Shown piece by piece: positions 1 to 6,083 of a DNA stretch of 11,287 nt. Position 1 is the first letter of the stretch, and every line of letters starts with the position of its first letter. Both the position numbers and the translations under genes were made by a program. The notes beneath the pieces were generated by a model. It saw only the letters and a list, made by a program, of their open reading frames with translations, had not been told where the DNA came from and did no database searches. This stretch comes from an uncultured Peptoniphilus sp. (GTDB lineage: Bacteria > Bacillota > Clostridia > Tissierellales > Peptoniphilaceae): positions 1 through 11,287 of the forward strand of contig CABQNX010000032.1 of assembly GCA_902465645.1 (NCBI GenBank). Reading direction: 5' to 3'.

Positions 1-5
1 ATCAA

Positions 6-31
6 ATAACCTGAAATTAATTTCAGGTTAT
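6..31 (-). terminator. Perfect 26-bp palindrome, possible terminator of the PfoR-like gene
   Basis: The 13-base half ATAACCTGAAATT is followed directly by its exact reverse complement, giving a hairpin with an 11-bp stem and a TTAA loop. It lies about 50 bases beyond the stop codon of the minus-strand membrane protein gene, where a terminator is expected. No clear T-run follows on the minus strand before the window edge, so an operator or a bidirectional hairpin serving a gene outside the window is also possible. Confidence 0.45.
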
Positions 32-83
32 GCTTGACTTTTGTTAGCAGGTTTTAATGCAAAAATTTATAAGTTAATAAAAA

Positions 84-1109
84 TTATTTAAAATATAACT
101 TCATATCGCCATCTTGAATTAGGCCTTTCCTGTAGAGAACTTCATAAATGACAAAAGTCACAAGACCTGGCAAGATTATATGCATAAGTAAAATTATTCC
201 CAAAAGTTTCATAAAAGGGACATCGGGCATGGCAGCAAAGGTTGAAATTTGTCCCACAAGTCCACTAGTTCCCATACCTGAACCTAGGGGAGTGTTCTCT
301 AGTTTAAACACCATTGTGGACACTGGTCCAAGTATTGCTGATGAAAGGATTGGTGGGATGATTATGAGAGGTTTTCTCACAATGTTTGGCATTTGTAACA
401 TTGAAGTTCCAAGACCTTGGGCCACAAGTCCCTCAACCTTGTTGTCACGGTAAGACATAACTGCAAATCCAACCATTTGACAACAGCAACCAATAGTTGC
501 AGCTCCACCAGCAAGGGATGAAAGTGAAAGCATCATTGATAGGGCTGCAGAAGAAATTGGAAGGGTCAATACAATACCCACAACGACTGAGACAATTATT
601 CCCATAAAGAAGGGTGCCTTATTTGTTGCGTTAATAATAATTGCTCCCAAGAGATTCATGAAGTTGCCAATATAAGGTCCAACAAAGTTTGCAACAAATA
701 CACCAGTTAAAACTGTAATGGCAGGAGTGACTATAATATCAATTTTTGTTTTTCTGCTAACAAGCTTTCCAAACTCAACAGCTACTATAGTGGCAATATA
801 AACACCCATGGGACCTCCAAGATCGTTGCCTGCGATTCCAACAACAGTTGCCGCATAGACAACGAGACTTGGGGCAGACATGGCTGTGGCAATGGCAACT
901 GCAATAGCAGGTCCCGTTGCCTTTTGAGCGAGAGGCCAAAGGACATCTGTCAAAAATGAAATATTAAAGGACTTGCCAATAGTATTTAAAATTGTACCAA
1001 CTAAGAGAGTTGCAAAAAGACCAAAGGCCATAGCGCCAAGGGCATCTATAAAATATAATTTTGCCTTTCTACTTACAAAACTTGAAAAAGATTTTTCGCT
1101 ATCACTCAT
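84..1109 (-). CDS. PfoR-like / PTS_EIIC_2 family integral membrane protein
   Basis: A polytopic membrane protein of about 341 residues, close to the usual length of the COG3641 (PfoR, 'putative toxin regulator') and PTS_EIIC_2 family. Visible features are many hydrophobic segments, a Gly-rich stretch AGGAATIGCCCQMVGFAV near residues 201-218, GTSMLQMPNIVRKP near 235-248, and the family-typical GSGMGTSGLVGQ near 277-288. The family is annotated as a sugar-phosphotransferase IIC-type permease, but no EIIA, EIIB, HPr or sugar enzyme lies nearby, so the substrate is unknown. Start choice: two ATGs are adjacent (1112 and 1109). AGGAGG at 1120-1115 is only 2 bases from the first and 5 from the second, so 1109 is preferred. 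The gene overlaps the upstream nitroreductase stop (ATGATG over TGA), implying translational coupling. Membrane family assignment is firm; function is not. Confidence 0.85.
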   Translation of the reverse strand: MSDSEKSFSSFVSRKAKLYFIDALGAMAFGLFATLLVGTILNTIGKSFNISFLTDVLWPLAQKATGPAIAVAIATAMSAPSLVVYAATVVGIAGNDLGGPMGVYIATIVAVEFGKLVSRKTKIDIIVTPAITVLTGVFVANFVGPYIGNFMNLLGAIIINATNKAPFFMGIIVSVVVGIVLTLPISSAALSMMLSLSSLAGGAATIGCCCQMVGFAVMSYRDNKVEGLVAQGLGTSMLQMPNIVRKPLIIIPPILSSAILGPVSTMVFKLENTPLGSGMGTSGLVGQISTFAAMPDVPFMKLLGIILLMHIILPGLVTFVIYEVLYRKGLIQDGDMKLYFK

Positions 1110-1690
1110 CATATCCTCCTTACAATATCATCAAGCTTGTACTTTGGAACAACATAGTTTTTCTTATCGTCTAGGTAATATGATTGGTCTTCCTCTAAAT
1201 TAATTTCTTTTATAGAGGATTCAATCTTAGGATAGCCAAAAGCCACAACGAGATTACAAGTATATCTATCATCATAGGATAAAATTTCACGCATCTTCTC
1301 ATCAAGAACACTTCCAATGATGCAAGATCCAATACCTCTTTCTGCAGCAGCAAGAGTTAAATTAGAAATCACAAGTCCTTGATCAACTCCATCAAACTTT
1401 AATTTCTTTTCCTTGTCACTTAAGATAGCAATAAAATAAACAGGTCTTTCACCTTCCTTAGGCCTACCAGCACCATTAGGAAGGGAAGCAGCCCATCTTG
1501 TGTTATCAAAAATCTCTAAAACTTTATCCTTACTTTCCACAGAAATAAATCTGAGAAACTGTCTGTTGTTTGCACAAGAAGCAAATTTAATAGAAGATAA
1601 AATTCCATCAATATCTTCTTTAGATATTTCTTTTTCTTCGTCAAACTTCCTGTAAGATCTTCTCCACTCTAATAATTTTTCTAAATTCAT
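1109..1690 (-). CDS. Nitroreductase-family flavoprotein
   Basis: A 193-residue protein of the FMN-dependent nitroreductase superfamily, which uses NAD(P)H to reduce nitro-aromatics, quinones, flavins or other acceptors; the real substrate cannot be read from sequence. Evidence is the N-terminal FMN-phosphate motif WRRSYRKF (residues 9-16), ASCANNRQ (38-45, equivalent to the usual APSxxNxQ), and LAAAERGIGSCIIGS (113-127), the conserved Gly-rich segment near the isoalloxazine ring. The C-terminal VPKYKLDDIV is typical of short single-domain members. The reading frame extends upstream to 1759, but GGGAGG at 1700-1695 with 4-base spacing points to the ATG at 1690, and homology begins there. It is the first gene of a two-gene operon, its last codons supplying the ribosome binding site of the membrane protein. 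Why a flavoprotein is coupled to a PfoR-like permease is not evident. Confidence 0.88.
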   Translation of the reverse strand: MNLEKLLEWRRSYRKFDEEKEISKEDIDGILSSIKFASCANNRQFLRFISVESKDKVLEIFDNTRWAASLPNGAGRPKEGERPVYFIAILSDKEKKLKFDGVDQGLVISNLTLAAAERGIGSCIIGSVLDEKMREILSYDDRYTCNLVVAFGYPKIESSIKEINLEEDQSYYLDDKKNYVVPKYKLDDIVRRI

Positions 1691-1775
1691 AATTCCTCCC
1701 ATTACAATAAACATCTTCTTGTTAACTTTATATTTTACAACAAAAAAAGAATTTATCAATTAAAGGATTAAATTG

Positions 1776-1804
1776 ATTATAAAAAATTTTAAATAGGGTA
1801 TAAA
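1776..1804 (-). promoter_or_regulatory. Candidate promoter for the nitroreductase operon
   Basis: On the minus strand, TTTATA (1804-1799) and a perfect TATAAT (1781-1776) are separated by 17 bases, giving a predicted transcript start near 1769 and an 80-base leader. The -35 box is weak. A 7-bp inverted repeat, ATCAATT at 1755-1761 and AATTGAT at 1771-1777, overlaps the -10 box and start site and could be an operator. Confidence 0.45.
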
Positions 1805-1876
1805 TAATTCAGTAGGAAAACGAAGGATTTTCTAAAAAAATTTTTTATATTTTATTAAAAATATAGTGAAAATGTT

Positions 1877-1905
1877 TTGACACTTTAGTAAGTTTGTTGT
1901 ATACT
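1877..1905 (+). promoter_or_regulatory. Strong sigma-A-type promoter of the acyl-CoA dehydrogenase operon
   Basis: A perfect TTGACA at 1877-1882 and TATACT at 1900-1905 are separated by exactly 17 bases, with an AT-rich UP-like stretch just upstream. The predicted start is near 1912, leaving a leader of about 87 bases before the ATG at 1999. TTGTATAC occurs at 1897-1904, across the -10 box, and again at 1913-1920, just after the start site, suggesting a possible regulator site. Confidence 0.75.
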
Positions 1906-1998
1906 TTAATTATTGTATACCGACTTGGTGTATCTTTTGTTTTTAACTATTAAAGTATCTATTACTTTAATTATCTTTAATCTTAAAAGGAGGAAAAT

Positions 1999-3936
1999 AT
2001 GTCAAATATGTACAAGACAACTGCTGAACATGAAGCCCTTCGTAAGGCTATCAGAGAATTTGCAGAAGCAGAAATCAAGCCATTATCTTTTGGACTTGAT
2101 CAAAACAATGAATTCCCGGAAGAAATCATTAAGAAGATTGGCGAAAACGGTTGGATGGGTCTTCCATACTCAGAAGAAGAAGGTGGAGCAGGTAAGGATG
2201 TTATTTCTTACGCTATCGCTGTAGAAGAACTTTCAAGAGTAGACGCTGGTGTTGGTGTTGTATTATCAGCTCACACTTCACTAGGATCTTATCCAATCCA
2301 AGCTTTTGGTACTAAAGAACAAAAAGAAAAATATTTAAAACCTCTTGCTCAAGGTAAAAAACTTGGTGCTTTTGGACTTACTGAACCAAATGCTGGTTCT
2401 GATGCAGGTGGTACAGAAACAACTGCAGTTCTTGAAGGAGATCACTACATCCTAAATGGTAACAAGATCTTCATCACAAACGCTCCAGCTGCTGATACTT
2501 ATGTAGTATACGCAGTAACTACACCAGGAATTGGTACTCACGGAATTTCTGCTTTCATAGTAGAAAAAGGATGGGATGGATTCACATTTGGAGATCACTA
2601 TGACAAATTAGGTATTAGATCTTCAACTACTGCTGAACTTCAATTTAACAATGTTAAGGTTCCAAAGGAAAACTTACTTGGTAAAGAAGGCCAAGGATTT
2701 AGAATTGCAATGCAAACACTTGACGGTGGTAGAATTGGTATCGCATCTCAAGCACTAGGTATTGCACAAGGTGCTTATGAAGCTGCACTTGCTTATGCAA
2801 AAGAAAGAGTTCAATTTGGTAGACCAATTGCTCAACAACAAGCAGTTGCATTCAAGATTGCTGATATGGCTACAAAAATCAGAGCTGCAAGACTTATGGT
2901 TTATTCAGCTGCTGAAATGAAACAAAATCACGAAAACTACTCAATGGAAGCTGCAATGTGTAAGACAGTTGCATCTGAAGTTGCAATGTGGGTTGTTAAC
3001 GAAGCTCTTCAAATCCACGGTGGTAATGGATACCTAAAGGGTATGGACGTAGAAAGATTCTTCAGAGATGCTAAGATCACAACAATCTATGAAGGTACTT
3101 CTGAAATCCAAAGAGTTGTAGTTGCAAGTCACCTTATTGGTAAAGCTCCAAAGAAAAAAGGTAGAGCTGCTGCACTAGATAAAAAAGCTGGCCCTATCAC
3201 TGGAGATAGAAAAAGAGAAATTATAAAAGCAGACACAGCTGAGGAAGCTGTTGATATACTAGTTAAAAACCTTAAGAAAGATGGATATGACTTCTCTGTA
3301 GGTATTGATATTGATACTCCTGTTTACGACGCTGAAAGAGTTGTATCAGTAGGTAAGGGAATCGGCGGAGAAGAAAATATGGATATGGCTAGAGAACTTG
3401 CTCACGCAGCAGGTGCAGCACTTGGTTCTTCAAGACCAGTTGCAGAAACTCTAAAACTTGTTCCACTTGAAAGATACGTTGGTATGTCAGGACAAAAATT
3501 CAACGGTAACCTATATATCGCATGTGGTATTTCAGGAGCCAGCCAACACTTAAAGGGTATTAAGAACGCATCAACAATTGTTGCAATCAACAAAAACGCA
3601 GGTGCTCCAATCTTTAAGAACTGTGACTACGGTATAGTTGGCGATATGTTCGAAATCATGCCACTTCTTGCTGAAGCATTAGGAACTGGCGAAAAAGAAC
3701 CAGCACCTCCAATGAAAAAAGTTAGAAGATCTAAACCTAGAAAATTAGCGCCTAACTACAAAGTTATGGTATGTCCAGGCTGTGGATATGAATATGATCC
3801 AAACTACGGAGATCCAGAAGGCGAAATCGATCCAGGTACAGATTTTGACAAGCTACCAGACGATTGGACATGTCCAGAATGTCAAGAAGAAAAGCAAAAC
3901 TTTATTGAAGCTGATTTCCCAGCTGATAGAAAATAA
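1999..3936 (+). CDS. Acyl-CoA dehydrogenase / ETF-alpha FAD domain / rubredoxin fusion
   Basis: A 645-residue three-part flavoprotein, with no signal peptide, so cytoplasmic. Residues 1 to about 380 are a complete short-chain acyl-CoA dehydrogenase: the FAD/substrate signature GLTEPNAGSDAGG (126-138), the Arg/Phe FAD-contact region around ERVQFGRP (269-276), and IYEGTSEIQR (363-372), whose Glu365 matches the catalytic base of butyryl-CoA dehydrogenases. Residues about 405-562 match the C-terminal FAD-binding domain of electron-transfer flavoprotein alpha: VVSVGKGIGG (448-457), GSSRP (476-480), ISGASQHL (511-518), INKNAGAPIF (530-539). After a basic, Pro-rich linker (566-587) comes a rubredoxin with CPGCGYEYDP (592-601) and WTCPEC (623-628), so all four iron ligands (C592, C595, C625, C628) are intact. 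ETF-beta and the ETF-alpha N-terminal domain are absent from the window. Ribosome site AAAAGGAGG lies 5 bases before the ATG. The flavodiiron gene follows by 11 bases, so this protein probably passes electrons from acyl-CoA through two FADs and rubredoxin to it. Confidence 0.93.
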   Translation: MSNMYKTTAEHEALRKAIREFAEAEIKPLSFGLDQNNEFPEEIIKKIGENGWMGLPYSEEEGGAGKDVISYAIAVEELSRVDAGVGVVLSAHTSLGSYPIQAFGTKEQKEKYLKPLAQGKKLGAFGLTEPNAGSDAGGTETTAVLEGDHYILNGNKIFITNAPAADTYVVYAVTTPGIGTHGISAFIVEKGWDGFTFGDHYDKLGIRSSTTAELQFNNVKVPKENLLGKEGQGFRIAMQTLDGGRIGIASQALGIAQGAYEAALAYAKERVQFGRPIAQQQAVAFKIADMATKIRAARLMVYSAAEMKQNHENYSMEAAMCKTVASEVAMWVVNEALQIHGGNGYLKGMDVERFFRDAKITTIYEGTSEIQRVVVASHLIGKAPKKKGRAAALDKKAGPITGDRKREIIKADTAEEAVDILVKNLKKDGYDFSVGIDIDTPVYDAERVVSVGKGIGGEENMDMARELAHAAGAALGSSRPVAETLKLVPLERYVGMSGQKFNGNLYIACGISGASQHLKGIKNASTIVAINKNAGAPIFKNCDYGIVGDMFEIMPLLAEALGTGEKEPAPPMKKVRRSKPRKLAPNYKVMVCPGCGYEYDPNYGDPEGEIDPGTDFDKLPDDWTCPECQEEKQNFIEADFPADRK

Positions 3937-3947
3937 AGGAGGATATA

Positions 3948-5192
3948 ATGTATACAGTTAGAAAAGTCACAGATGATCTTTACTATGTTGGTGGAAATGA
4001 TCATAGACTAGAATTATTTGAAAATATATTCCCTATACCAGAAGGAGTAACATATAATTCATATTTACTAAAAGACGAAAAAAACGTACTATTTGATACA
4101 GTTGACTGGTCAATTGTAAAAGATTATTTAGAAAATATAACTGAAGTTCTTGATGGAGAAGACCTAGACTACCTAGTAATTCATCACTTAGAACCAGACC
4201 ACGCTGCAGCTATTGACGAAATCATCTTAAGATATCCAGATGTAAAAGTTATAGCAAGCGAACAAGGATTTGAATTCATGCGTCAATACGGCTTCCACGT
4301 ACCTGACGAACAAACAATTATAGTTGCTGAAGGAGACACAATTTCCTTTGGTAAACACGAATTCGTATTCTTAGAAGCACCAATGGTTCACTGGCCAGAA
4401 GTACTTGTATCTTTTGATACAACTGACGGAGTACTATTTGCAGCTGACGCTTTCGGTACTTTCGGTACACTAGACGGAAAACTATTTGCTGACGAACTTA
4501 ATTTCGAAAGAGATTACCTAGACCCAGCAAGAAGATATTTAACAAATATCGTAGGTAAGTACGGTCCATTTGTACAAGACGTTCTTAAAAAAGCAGCAAC
4601 TGTAGATATTAAATATATCTGTCCACTTCACGGACCAGTTTGGAGAGAAAACCTTGGATGGTTCATCGAAAAATATGACAAATGGTCAAGATACGAACCA
4701 GAAGAAGAAGGCGTAATGATTGTTTACGCATCAATGTATGGCAACACAGAACGTGCTGCACAAGCTCTTGCATCAAGACTTTGTGACAAGGGAATGACAA
4801 ATGTAGTAGTTCACGACGTAAGTAACACTCACATGTCTTATCTAATTGCAGACACATTTAAATACTCTCACATTGTAATTGCATCTGTGACTTACAACCT
4901 AGGTATTTATCCTGTAATGAAAAACTTCTTAATGGACCTAGAAGCTCTTAACGTTCAAAACAGAACTGTTGGTATCATTGAAAATGGTACTTGGGCTTGT
5001 ACAGTTGGCGATAAGATTGAAGAATATATCGACGAAAATCTTAAGATGTTCGACGTACTTCCAGAAAGAGTTACACTTAACTCAGCTCTTAACAAGGCTA
5101 ACGAAAACGACATGGAAGCTCTTGCAGATTCTATTATCGAATCAATGGCTAAGATCAGAGAAGTTAAGGCAAAATCAGCTAGCCAAGAATAA
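3948..5192 (+). CDS. fprA: Flavodiiron protein (FprA-type O2/NO reductase)
   Basis: A 414-residue A-type flavodiiron protein, the usual length for a metallo-beta-lactamase-like di-iron domain followed by a flavodoxin domain. It reduces O2 to water (or NO to N2O) in the cytoplasm, normally taking electrons from rubredoxin. All di-iron ligands are visible: H80-x-E82-x-D84-H85 in HHLEPDH, H148 in MVHWPE, D167 in AADAFG and H228 in CPLHGP. The flavodoxin domain starts near residue 255, with the FMN-phosphate loop YASMYGNTERA (260-270) and a second flavin loop around SVTYNLGIYP (313-322). It has no rubredoxin or flavin-reductase extension of its own; the rubredoxin sits on the preceding protein instead. 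It begins 11 bases after that gene, with AGGAGG just before its ATG, and ends before a strong terminator, so the two form a closed bicistronic unit. Family certain; O2 versus NO preference not readable. Confidence 0.95.
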   Translation: MYTVRKVTDDLYYVGGNDHRLELFENIFPIPEGVTYNSYLLKDEKNVLFDTVDWSIVKDYLENITEVLDGEDLDYLVIHHLEPDHAAAIDEIILRYPDVKVIASEQGFEFMRQYGFHVPDEQTIIVAEGDTISFGKHEFVFLEAPMVHWPEVLVSFDTTDGVLFAADAFGTFGTLDGKLFADELNFERDYLDPARRYLTNIVGKYGPFVQDVLKKAATVDIKYICPLHGPVWRENLGWFIEKYDKWSRYEPEEEGVMIVYASMYGNTERAAQALASRLCDKGMTNVVVHDVSNTHMSYLIADTFKYSHIVIASVTYNLGIYPVMKNFLMDLEALNVQNRTVGIIENGTWACTVGDKIEEYIDENLKMFDVLPERVTLNSALNKANENDMEALADSIIESMAKIREVKAKSASQE

Positions 5193-5223
5193 ACTTGCAA
5201 AAAGATTTGTTTTAAAAATATAT

Positions 5224-5258
5224 GAAGAGGCTATATCACTTGATATAGCTTCTTTTTT
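5224..5258 (+). terminator. Rho-independent terminator of the dehydrogenase-flavodiiron operon
   Basis: The arms AAGAGGCTATATC (5225-5237) and GATATAGCTTCTT (5242-5254) pair over 13 bp with one G-U, around the loop ACTT (5238-5241). A run of six T follows at 5253-5258. It lies 30 bases after the flavodiiron stop codon. Confidence 0.9.
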
Positions 5259-5386
5259 GTGGAAATTTAAAAGTTGTGAAATGAAAATGTCTAAAAAGAT
5301 AAAAGATATAAAGATAAACAGAAAAATTTTAGAAATAAAAAAATTAAGAAAAATAGAATAAAAATCAAAATAAAAGATTAAAGAAT

Positions 5387-5407
5387 AAAAAAATCAGCCT
5401 AGGCTGA
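5387..5407 (-). terminator. Rho-independent terminator of the Y-family polymerase operon
   Basis: TCAGCCTAGGCTGA at 5394-5407 is a perfect 14-base palindrome (stem TCAGC/GCTGA, loop CTAG). On the minus strand it is followed by seven T (5393-5387). It lies 5 bases after the stop of the last minus-strand gene. The roughly 130 bases between this and the convergent plus-strand terminator are A-rich and hold no recognisable gene. Confidence 0.75.
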
Positions 5408-5411
5408 ATAC

Positions 5412-5726
5412 TCACTTCCTCTCATAAAATTTATCCTCAAAATAAAGAGAAGAAACTTGGCCCAAGTATTCAAACTGGCTGATAAAATTATTTTCTGAAC
5501 CTGTAAATTTTTTAAAAATAAAATAATGGTCCCTATCATCGGCAGAATTTTTGGAATTGAGGAGAAAATAAGAGTGACCTGTGGAGACCATGTGGAGAAG
5601 AAGGTCATCAGTCAAAAAAATTAAGGGGACACTAATATTCGAAAACTTGTAAAAAGTCTCCTCAAAATTTTTGTAGTTAATAGAAAAATAATCAAATTGA
5701 AGAGAATTCTTTTCTAAATCTTTCAT
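5412..5726 (-). CDS. Small protein of unknown function, last gene of the polymerase-YolD operon
   Basis: A 104-residue protein I do not recognise. It is rich in Phe, Tyr, Asp and Lys, with no signal peptide, no cysteine and no obvious metal-binding motif. A short hydrophobic stretch, VPLIFLTDDLLLHMV near residues 33-47, is more like a buried beta-alpha core than a membrane segment. That it is a real gene is supported by the ATGA overlap with the YolD-like gene stop (5723-5726), by GAGGAATT just upstream of the ATG, and by a terminator 5 bases after its stop. Its place as third gene after a UvrX-like polymerase and a YolD-like protein suggests an accessory role in the same translesion or SOS process, but this is inference from position only. 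Confidence 0.75.
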   Translation of the reverse strand: MKDLEKNSLQFDYFSINYKNFEETFYKFSNISVPLIFLTDDLLLHMVSTGHSYFLLNSKNSADDRDHYFIFKKFTGSENNFISQFEYLGQVSSLYFEDKFYERK

Positions 5727-6067
5727 AATTCCTCGGCAAGAACAATTTTAATAATATCCTCAAAATTAATATTTAAAGGATCATCTCCACTTAAATAAAT
5801 ACTCCCATCAAAAATTTCCTTAATCCTGCCAAGATAAGGCTCTTGTCTCAAACTAGTAAAAACAAAAACCTCAAGATTATTTACATAAACCTGACTGATC
5901 AAAAGTATAATTTCCTTATTAGACATTTGAGAAGAAAAATCTATGGCATCTCCCATGTGAGATAGGGCAGAAGTGTGCTCAGAGATAAAAAATCCCATCC
6001 ACTTTGCCATCCCCCTGTCCATGTATTCTCTAGCAGACTTAAAGGGCAAATAAGACCTATCAACCAT
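5723..6067 (-). CDS. YolD-like family protein
   Basis: A 114-residue protein with the YolD-like N-terminal pattern: a short polar start, then DRGMAKWMGFFISEHTSAL (residues about 17-35), matching the family's RGxxKWxxF core, followed by an SH3-like/beta-rich C-terminal half with repeated acidic and hydrophobic stretches. YolD-like proteins are typically encoded next to UvrX/Y-family polymerases in Firmicutes and are thought to assist or regulate them, in a UmuD-like position. That matches this context, since the polymerase gene ends 16 bases upstream. The frame extends upstream to 6121 inside the polymerase gene, but TGGAGGTG at 6080-6073 with 7-base spacing sets the start at 6067. The next gene starts within its stop codon (ATGA). 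Family assignment rests on the short motif and on context, so it is good but not certain. Confidence 0.82.
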   Translation of the reverse strand: MVDRSYLPFKSAREYMDRGMAKWMGFFISEHTSALSHMGDAIDFSSQMSNKEIILLISQVYVNNLEVFVFTSLRQEPYLGRIKEIFDGSIYLSGDDPLNINFEDIIKIVLAEEL

Positions 6068-6083
6068 ACAAACACCTCCAAAA

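Larger units (their letters stand above)
1691..1998. other. Divergent intergenic region (308 bp)
   Basis: This very AT-rich stretch separates the minus-strand nitroreductase operon from the plus-strand acyl-CoA dehydrogenase operon. It holds one candidate promoter for each direction, an A7T6 tract at 1834-1846 that would bend DNA, and short repeats described separately. I see no RNA gene or small coding sequence in it. Confidence 0.6.

Noticed and set aside
1691..1759. N-terminal extension of the nitroreductase to the ATG at 1759
   Set aside because: The extra 23 residues do not match the family, the frame has no ribosome site at 1759, and GGGAGG is placed correctly for the ATG at 1690.
4969..5361. 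Plus-strand 130-codon frame spanning the end of the flavodiiron gene and the intergenic stretch
   Set aside because: It overlaps a certain gene in another frame, reads through the terminator, and its tail is low-complexity Lys/Ile from A-rich DNA.
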